From: an uncultured Collinsella sp.
GTDB taxonomy: Bacteria > Actinomycetota > Coriobacteriia > Coriobacteriales > Coriobacteriaceae
Direction of reading: 5' to 3'
NCBI GenBank assembly: GCA_902470095.1
Contig: CABRFG010000044.1
Location: 1-19,019, forward strand
Length of the DNA: 19,019 nucleotides
How positions within the stretch are numbered: position 1 is the first letter of the stretch; each line of letters opens with the position of its first letter. Positions 14,156-19,019 of this stretch are shown piece after piece. The notes under the pieces are model-generated. The model made no database searches. It worked only from the letters and a program-made list of their open reading frames with translations, and was not told the DNA's origin. The position numbers were made by a program, and so were the translations under genes.

Positions 14156-15586
14156 ATGGCATCGAAGAACCTTTTGCCCGTCGTCGCACTCTGCGGCGCG
14201 CTCGCAACCGGAACGCCTGTCGCCGCTTGGGCGACTCCCGTCATGGCAGACTCCTTACCAGTAGCCCTAAGTTCCGCACCAAATCCGTCGAGCGCCATTG
14301 CGTGCGAGCGTTTTTCGATCGCACAGGCCGTGATCTCAACCTCGGGATGCCTTCGTCGTAATACGGACGGCTCGATAGTCGTGGATATCAAGCGTTCGAA
14401 CAAGGCAAACGGCTCCCAGGCGGGGTGCGCCGTCTGCACGTGGCGCTCGGTTGTGTTCGATGCAGATGGCGATCCATGCAATTTAGAGCTGCGCATCGAC
14501 ATCGCTTCGGTCGATGACTCGGCGAACGGAGCGAAGGTCGCCTTCGACGGTACGTTTTTTGAGAAAGGAGGCGGTATATGGCTGGGCTGCGCCGCCGCGA
14601 ATGCAGACGACACGCAGCCCACCCTCTCATTCACGGCATCGTTGCGGCTGACCAAAGCCGGCACCGATGCCATCGCGGCGGGAGAAGCGTCCCTGCTGTT
14701 CTACGCCGTCAGCGCCAAAGACACAGACGCTCATTTCGAGAAACCAGCCGGATCACTCAGCCTTACACGAGGGATAGAGGCAGGCCCTATTGAAATCGAT
14801 GCCCACGCGCAAAGCAGGCAACGAATTCTTGCCGACCCGGCGCTTCTCGAAATGGAGTGGAACGGATCCGGAGCCATCGGAATTCTCCCCTCCGCGCTTG
14901 ACGCCAAGACGCTCCCCCCAAACGACGAACCCATCAACGCAACCATACAAGAAGAGAGCGCGGATAAAGAAGCAGATGCGGGCGACACGCCGTCGCCGAC
15001 AAACAGCGTCCCAGCTTCTTTCGAAGCACCGAATGAGCCCGCTACCGATCCAAACGATCCCGAGCTCGCGGACAGCCTGGGGCTTGCTGATCCTCAAGAG
15101 ATCGATGAAGGTAACTGCTGCGTGCTTGCCGCGCTCGACCACACAGAGGTCATCGACGCTGCGAACATCGAAGTTGCCGCCGCCAATCAGCCCGTCCGCA
15201 AGTCGGCTATCATCGCATTTCCTGAATCCATCGAAGTCGTCTTTTTGCCATCGGGCGAGGTCGTGGCCCCAACACTGCTCACCTTGTTGGGCGCCAAGAA
15301 TACTCGAAACGAAATTAAAAAGGTCACAGTTGTCGACCCTGCAACCACCGCCAAGCTGCGTCTATACGCCGTTGCCGCAAACGGAAGCAAGACCCTGGAA
15401 TTCGATGGCGACACACTTCTAACCTGGCGACGTCTGGACATTATGCAAGACGTCTCGTACCAGATCGAGCTCGAAGGGTTTGATCGTGCCCGCGATGCCA
15501 ATATCATCGCCGCGGCTATTGAATCCCCGCAGCGGCTTATGACACTGCGCTTTGAATACTATCCCTATGTCCCGACAACCACCTGA
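14156..15586 (+). CDS. Large secreted protein of unknown function, two-part with acidic linker
   Basis: A 476-aa protein with an N-terminal Sec signal (LLPVVALCGALATGTPVAAW, cleavage near AWA or VMA, residues 25-32). An N-terminal region (about 33-215) is beta-rich and has several cysteines, including AGCAVC and later IWLGC. An acidic Pro/Ser/Glu/Asp linker follows (about 255-320). A C-terminal region (about 325-476) contains AFPESIEVVFLPSGEVVAPT and YAVAANGSKTLEFDGD, which seem to parallel the secreted 199-aa neighbour. There is no sorting signal or C-terminal membrane helix, so it is either released or held by binding other surface parts. TAAGGAG lies upstream of the ATG, 18 bp after the preceding stop, so it is likely in the same operon. 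I do not recognise a family. Confidence 0.8.
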   Translation: MASKNLLPVVALCGALATGTPVAAWATPVMADSLPVALSSAPNPSSAIACERFSIAQAVISTSGCLRRNTDGSIVVDIKRSNKANGSQAGCAVCTWRSVVFDADGDPCNLELRIDIASVDDSANGAKVAFDGTFFEKGGGIWLGCAAANADDTQPTLSFTASLRLTKAGTDAIAAGEASLLFYAVSAKDTDAHFEKPAGSLSLTRGIEAGPIEIDAHAQSRQRILADPALLEMEWNGSGAIGILPSALDAKTLPPNDEPINATIQEESADKEADAGDTPSPTNSVPASFEAPNEPATDPNDPELADSLGLADPQEIDEGNCCVLAALDHTEVIDAANIEVAAANQPVRKSAIIAFPESIEVVFLPSGEVVAPTLLTLLGAKNTRNEIKKVTVVDPATTAKLRLYAVAANGSKTLEFDGDTLLTWRRLDIMQDVSYQIELEGFDRARDANIIAAAIESPQRLMTLRFEYYPYVPTTT

Positions 15587-15610
15587 GGCTTAAATGCTGC
15601 GCATCATTCC

Positions 15611-15634
15611 TAATACCACTTATATAACGTATTA
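15611..15634. repeat. AT-rich inverted repeat upstream of the DUF554 gene
   Basis: TAATAC (15611-15616) and GTATTA (15629-15634) form 6-bp arms around a 12-nt AT-rich spacer. It lies about 30 bp upstream of the predicted -10 box of the DUF554 gene and just after the surface cassette, so it could be an operator. It lacks the features of a terminator. Confidence 0.35.
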
Positions 15635-15665
15635 GATGGGTTGCGATGTGCCTCGCATTTCGTTC

Positions 15666-15674
15666 TGCTACGAT
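15666..15674 (+). promoter_or_regulatory. Extended -10 promoter (TGCTACGAT) for the DUF554 gene
   Basis: TGC precedes TACGAT (15669-15674), 30 bp before the DUF554 start codon. No -35 at normal spacing was found. It differs by one base from the TGCTATGAT boxes before the diguanylate cyclase and TerB genes. Confidence 0.45.
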
Positions 15675-15704
15675 TGCCACGTTGGCATCAATACAGGAGG
15701 GCTC

Positions 15705-16421
15705 ATGCCGGGCTTGGGAACAATCATCAACGTTGTGCTTTTAGTTGCGGGCGGTCTTTTAGGATTAGCGGGCGGCCGCTTCATTACACCGCGCATCCAA
15801 GACACGCTCATGAAAGCATCGGGGCTGTGCGTCCTGTTTATCGGCCTGGGCGGCACCATGCAAAAGATGCTCATCATCGATGGAAAGGCGCTAGCGACCA
15901 CCGGTACCACCATGCTCATCGTCTCATTTGCGCTCGGTTCGCTCATCGGCGAGGCCGTCAACTTGGAAGCCGCCATCGAGAACCTTGGCGAATGGCTCAA
16001 GCGCAAAACCGGCAGCGAGGGCGATAACGAGTTCACCAACGCTTTTGTCTCGACTTCACTCACCGTGTGTATCGGCGCCATGGCCATTGTGGGATCGATC
16101 CAGGACGGTCTGCTCGGTGACTGGTCAACGCTTGCCCTGAAAGGCGCATTGGACTGCATCATCGTCTGCACCATGACGGCGTCGCTTGGCCGCGGCTGCA
16201 TTTTCTCCGCCCTGCCCGTCGCCGTGTTCCAGGGGACGATCACGTTGTTTGCCGGCGCGCTCTCCCCCATCATGACCACAGCAGCCCTCAACAGCCTTTC
16301 GCTCGTAGGCTCCATGCTCATCTTCTGCGTCGGCGTCAACCTCATCCGTCCTCAGACCTTCCGCACGGCCAATATGCTCCCCTCCGTCGTCATCGCCGTC
16401 ATCTACGCCCTCCTGTTCTAA
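15705..16421 (+). CDS. DUF554 family membrane protein
   Basis: A 238-aa inner-membrane protein with about six or seven hydrophobic segments, of the usual DUF554 length. It begins MPGLGTIINVVLLVAGGLLG, followed by a short loop (GRFITPRIQDTLMKASG), a second helix GLCVLFIGLGGTMQK and GTTMLIVSFALGSLIGE. It then has a central charged loop with the stretch NEFTNAFVSTSLTVCIGAMA and GSIQDGLLGD, and ends in helices closing with VIAVIYALLF. These are DUF554 hallmarks; the family is widely annotated as putative membrane or transport proteins and its function is unknown. I chose the ATG at 15705 because ACAGGAGG is 5 nt upstream; the in-frame ATG at 15636 would add a hydrophilic, cysteine-containing stretch with no ribosome binding site. 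Confidence 0.9.
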   Translation: MPGLGTIINVVLLVAGGLLGLAGGRFITPRIQDTLMKASGLCVLFIGLGGTMQKMLIIDGKALATTGTTMLIVSFALGSLIGEAVNLEAAIENLGEWLKRKTGSEGDNEFTNAFVSTSLTVCIGAMAIVGSIQDGLLGDWSTLALKGALDCIIVCTMTASLGRGCIFSALPVAVFQGTITLFAGALSPIMTTAALNSLSLVGSMLIFCVGVNLIRPQTFRTANMLPSVVIAVIYALLF

Positions 16422-16428
16422 ATCTATC

Positions 16429-16494
16429 AACGCAGCGGTATCTCGAACACCTGTTTGATGCTGTGCTATGATATGAGGTCACCGTAGCTGCGTT
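16429..16494. repeat. Inverted repeat flanking the promoter of the TerB gene
   Basis: AACGCAGC (16429-16436) and its exact complement GCTGCGTT (16487-16494) flank the predicted promoter. The adjoining bases also partly match (GGT on the left and ACC on the right, three bases further out). The right copy lies just upstream of the ribosome binding site. Spaced operators of this kind can hold a repressor over a promoter, but an 8-bp match may be chance. Confidence 0.4.
16464..16472 (+). promoter_or_regulatory. Extended -10 promoter (TGCTATGAT) for the TerB/ATPase operon
   Basis: TATGAT (16467-16472) with an upstream TGC lies 38 bp before the GTG start, giving a leader of about 30 nt. No good -35 is visible. 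It shows that the TerB operon has its own promoter and need not depend on DUF554 transcription. Confidence 0.5.
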
Positions 16495-16509
16495 AGGAGA
16501 GGAGAAGCG

Positions 16510-18270
16510 GTGGCCGACCAGGACATCAAGATGCTCATCGAGCGCATTATGGCCGAGGCCCGGACCCATCAGTCCGCCCGCTTCTCAAACGAAATCTACG
16601 CAGACGAGCCGATTCTCAAAACCGGCCGACAGATGCAGAATTTCCTCCCCGACCAATACCGCAAGATGCGCGAGATATCGCGCTGGCAGGATGACCCCAA
16701 GGGCGGCGCGGGCCGCTGGCTATCGGAGGCCGAGCTTTTCTACCGCCAAGGCTTGCTGATGGCCGACTTTGAGGACGACTGTCCCTACAACGGCACCTTT
16801 AAGTCGTACTTTCCCACCTACAACGCCATGAGCGACCGGCAGTTGCGCGGCTACTTTACCTGGCGTGCCCAAGTGCGCCGCGGAACCGTCGAGGAAACGT
16901 CTACGTCCTTTGCCTTTCTGTATCTCTATGAGCTGATTTGCGGCATTGGCGTAGATGACCCGCTCGATGGTTTTAACAAGATCAAGGCTTTTTGGGATGT
17001 CTATCGCGCCTTCGAGCCCGGCATCGACCGATTTGCACGCGTGTGGCTGCAGGATTACGCCGTATTCCACGGGCTCGACCCCAAGCTGCTTCGCGACTCT
17101 AAAACCGTCATGTTCGATAACGCCCTTATCGAGCTGCGGCGCGCGGCACGAGACCTTGTACCAGCACCGGCACCGTCCGGCCAGACCCCCAAGCGTCGCA
17201 AAACCTCCGAGCCCACGCTCCCCTTTCCGCCCGATGAGGTGCGCGAGGAGCGACTCATGACCGCCATCAACGCCCTCTCCACGTACAACCTAAGTAACTC
17301 GCGGCTCGACCGCAGCCACCACCGCGATCTGCGCCACGTGGCGTGCGCCGTGTATGTCCGTATGGCACGCTACTATGACACGCACCGAAAGACCGGCATC
17401 GTGGCGAGCTTATTTGGGGAGGAGACGGCCATGCCCTACACCATGTTTGCCTCGGCCGTATTCTTTGCGCCCGAGCGCCACGAGGACTGCGAATACCGCC
17501 TGGATCCCATCCATATCTACCGTTGCCAAAACGGCTTTTGGGAATGCATGCGTATCCACGGTAGTAGGCAAAAGAGCAGCAAGCTCGGTGAAATGATGCG
17601 CGCCTGCGACCAACGCCTGCGCCTGGCGCTGGACCCCGCCCATCCCCTTAAGGAAGAAAAGGTCCCCAAATATCTGGCCAAGATTATCGATGACGAGATT
17701 GTGGCATGGCTCTCGTGGGACGCCGCACACCAGCCCGTCAAGATCGATATCGATCTGAGTCAGCTGGGGCACATTCGGAGCGCCGCTGCGCAAACGCGCG
17801 AAGCGCTTTTGATCGATGAGGAACGCGAGGACGATGTGCCCACAGAGGTCGATACGGCGGAATCCGGGCAACCGGAAGCCAAGCCCGCGGCCGACGTGAT
17901 GGCCGAGCCGATCGCGGCGCCCACGGAGCGCAACGAAGCCGACGAGCCAACCATTTCCACCGAACAGTTTGGTGTCGTGGCACCGCTTCTCGCGCCGACG
18001 CCCGTGTTCGCAGCTGCTGCGCCCGCTGACGCCACGAACGAACTCACGCCTGCCGCAGACGCCTATCTCCGCGCGCTGCTCGAGCAGGACACGGCACAAA
18101 CGGAATCGGCAGTGGAGAGGTCGGGTCAGAGCGAGGACATGCTCGTCGATAGCATCAATGAGGCGCTCTTTGACCTGGTGGGTGACACCGTAATTGAATT
18201 TGGCGCGGCAGGACCGCAAATTATCGAGGACTACGAAGCAGACGTGAGAGGATACCTAGACTATGAGTGA
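16510..18270 (+). CDS. TerB_N/TerB_C domain protein, first gene of a Shango-like defence module
   Basis: A 586-aa cytosolic protein. The TerB_N domain (about residues 55-210) shows FKSYFPTYNAMSDRQLRGYF followed by TWRAQVRRG (98-125) and FLYLYELICGIGVDDP. After a basic, Pro-rich linker (PSGQTPKRRKTSEP) comes a helical middle region (about 240-420). An acidic, Ala-rich linker (about 430-520) leads to the C-terminal TerB_C signature LVDSINEALFDLVGDTVIE (545-563). TerB_N plus TerB_C proteins are known to sit beside a P-loop ATPase and a helicase; the three together form the Shango anti-phage system, in which I believe this is SngA. The GTG start at 16510 has AGGAGAGGAGAAG upstream. The next gene overlaps its end by 8 bp. 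I infer defence from gene content only. Confidence 0.87.
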   Translation: MADQDIKMLIERIMAEARTHQSARFSNEIYADEPILKTGRQMQNFLPDQYRKMREISRWQDDPKGGAGRWLSEAELFYRQGLLMADFEDDCPYNGTFKSYFPTYNAMSDRQLRGYFTWRAQVRRGTVEETSTSFAFLYLYELICGIGVDDPLDGFNKIKAFWDVYRAFEPGIDRFARVWLQDYAVFHGLDPKLLRDSKTVMFDNALIELRRAARDLVPAPAPSGQTPKRRKTSEPTLPFPPDEVREERLMTAINALSTYNLSNSRLDRSHHRDLRHVACAVYVRMARYYDTHRKTGIVASLFGEETAMPYTMFASAVFFAPERHEDCEYRLDPIHIYRCQNGFWECMRIHGSRQKSSKLGEMMRACDQRLRLALDPAHPLKEEKVPKYLAKIIDDEIVAWLSWDAAHQPVKIDIDLSQLGHIRSAAAQTREALLIDEEREDDVPTEVDTAESGQPEAKPAADVMAEPIAAPTERNEADEPTISTEQFGVVAPLLAPTPVFAAAAPADATNELTPAADAYLRALLEQDTAQTESAVERSGQSEDMLVDSINEALFDLVGDTVIEFGAAGPQIIEDYEADVRGYLDYE

Positions 18271-19019
18271 TACCGCATCCGCAGCACCCCGCGTGCCCAA
18301 GCGCGTCGCCGCCGTCATTCTCAACTCGCTCAAGGGCGGCGTGGTCCCGCGCATCGGCCTTCCCTACATCACCGTAGGGCGCGAGGTCGAAATCCGCGCC
18401 CTGCTCACCGACCTGAGTCTCATCGCCGACGGTGGCGCGAGCTTCCGCTTTCTGGTCGGTCGCTACGGCGCCGGCAAGAGCTTTTTGCTCCAGACCATCC
18501 GCACGCACGCCATGGGCGAGGGATTCGTCGTGGCCGATGCCGACCTATCCCCCGAGCGCCGCCTGCAGGGCGGCCAGGGACAGGGCCTTGCCACCTACCG
18601 TGAGCTCATCCGCAACATATCGACTAAAACGCGCCCCGAGGGCGGTGCGCTCAACCTTATCCTGGATCGCTGGGTCGCCTCGTGTGCCGATGCCGACGAG
18701 TCTGCCGTCAATGCCCAACTGGCCCCGCTCGAGGAAATGGTCCACGGCTTCGACTTCACCCGCATGCTCCGCCGCTACCGCGCGGCCGTATCCGAGGGCG
18801 ACGAAGAGGCTATGAGCCGCGTGACCAAATGGATTCGCGGCGAGTACCGCACCAAGAGTGAGGCACGCGCCGAGCTGGGCTCCTCGACCATCATCAGCGA
18901 TGACGACTGGTACGACTACGTTAAGCTCATTGCGCGCTTTTTGGTCTGCAGCGGCTACAAGGGCATGCTGGTGCTCATCGACGAGCTCGTGAACATCTAT
19001 AAGGTGCCCAACTCCATCA
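18263..19019 (+). CDS. P-loop ATPase, DUF2791/BrxD-like (3' end cut by window)
   Basis: The visible 252 residues start with ATG at 18263, inside the end of the TerB gene, and run off the window. They contain a Walker A motif GRYGAGKS at residues 66-73 and a Walker B motif MLVLIDEL with Asp240-Glu241. Before Walker A come KRVAAVILNSLKGGVVPRIG and YITVGREVEIRALL, as in the DUF2791 ATPases that include BrxD of type 2 BREX. After Walker A the sequence reads SFLLQTIRTHAMGEGFVVAD and ADLSPERRLQG, also typical. The family is around 400-450 aa, so about 40% is missing. GAGAGGA lies about 10 nt upstream of the ATG. Overlap with the TerB gene suggests co-translation and complex formation. In Shango-like and BREX-linked sets, a superfamily II helicase follows. 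Confidence 0.88.
   Translation, partial: MSDTASAAPRVPKRVAAVILNSLKGGVVPRIGLPYITVGREVEIRALLTDLSLIADGGASFRFLVGRYGAGKSFLLQTIRTHAMGEGFVVADADLSPERRLQGGQGQGLATYRELIRNISTKTRPEGGALNLILDRWVASCADADESAVNAQLAPLEEMVHGFDFTRMLRRYRAAVSEGDEEAMSRVTKWIRGEYRTKSEARAELGSSTIISDDDWYDYVKLIARFLVCSGYKGMLVLIDELVNIYKVPNSI

Noticed and set aside
14562..14793. Strong AAAGGAGG ribosome binding sequence and ATG (14578) inside the 476-aa gene
   Set aside because: The ATG is out of frame and yields a 71-codon Arg/His-rich peptide with no domain. The AAAGGAGG codes for Lys-Gly-Gly in the main frame and is probably coincidental.

Overview
The window is about 19 kb of high-GC (roughly 60%) bacterial chromosome. Strong AGGAGG-type ribosome binding sites, many GTG starts, -10 boxes preceded by TGC, a long-form PurL and a LAxTG-type cell-wall sorting signal all point to a Gram-positive actinobacterium of the class Coriobacteriia. 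A gut Collinsella or close relative is the best guess. No tRNA, rRNA, insertion sequence, phage gene or CRISPR array was seen.

Left part (1-8414): the 3' three quarters of purL (purine synthesis) ends at a strong terminator. A DMT-family exporter follows and converges on a membrane-bound diguanylate cyclase across a two-way terminator. On the minus strand lie an orphan 2-keto-3-deoxygluconate permease (kdgT) and the branched-chain amino acid exporter pair azlC-azlD. A plus-strand HD-domain phosphohydrolase diverges from azlC and shares its stop codon region (CTAG) with the next operon.

Middle (8411-12036, minus strand): a tightly coupled three-gene operon encodes a GlcD/LctD-type FAD oxidoreductase, EtfB, and an EtfA with an N-terminal two-cluster ferredoxin. 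This is the make-up of an electron-bifurcating lactate dehydrogenase (LctDBC, Ldh/EtfAB). It would let the cell oxidise lactate, or a related 2-hydroxyacid, with NAD+ at the cost of reduced ferredoxin.

Secreted/surface cassette (12381-15586, plus strand): a 98-aa protein that faintly recalls a DUF559-type nuclease fold, a single-pass membrane protein with a beta-rich ectodomain, a secreted 199-aa protein, a 93-aa protein with a signal peptide and an LAQTG sorting signal whose mature part would be only about 30 residues, and a secreted 476-aa protein. The 199-aa and 476-aa proteins appear to share a domain. I do not recognise the cassette as a named system.

Right part (15705-19019, plus strand): a DUF554 membrane protein, then a TerB_N/TerB_C protein overlapping by 8 bp with a DUF2791/BrxD-like P-loop ATPase that runs off the window. 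This pair matches the first part of a three-gene anti-phage module of the Shango type (TerB protein, ATPase, helicase). The predicted helicase would lie just past the right edge. This is the strongest candidate for a defence system here.
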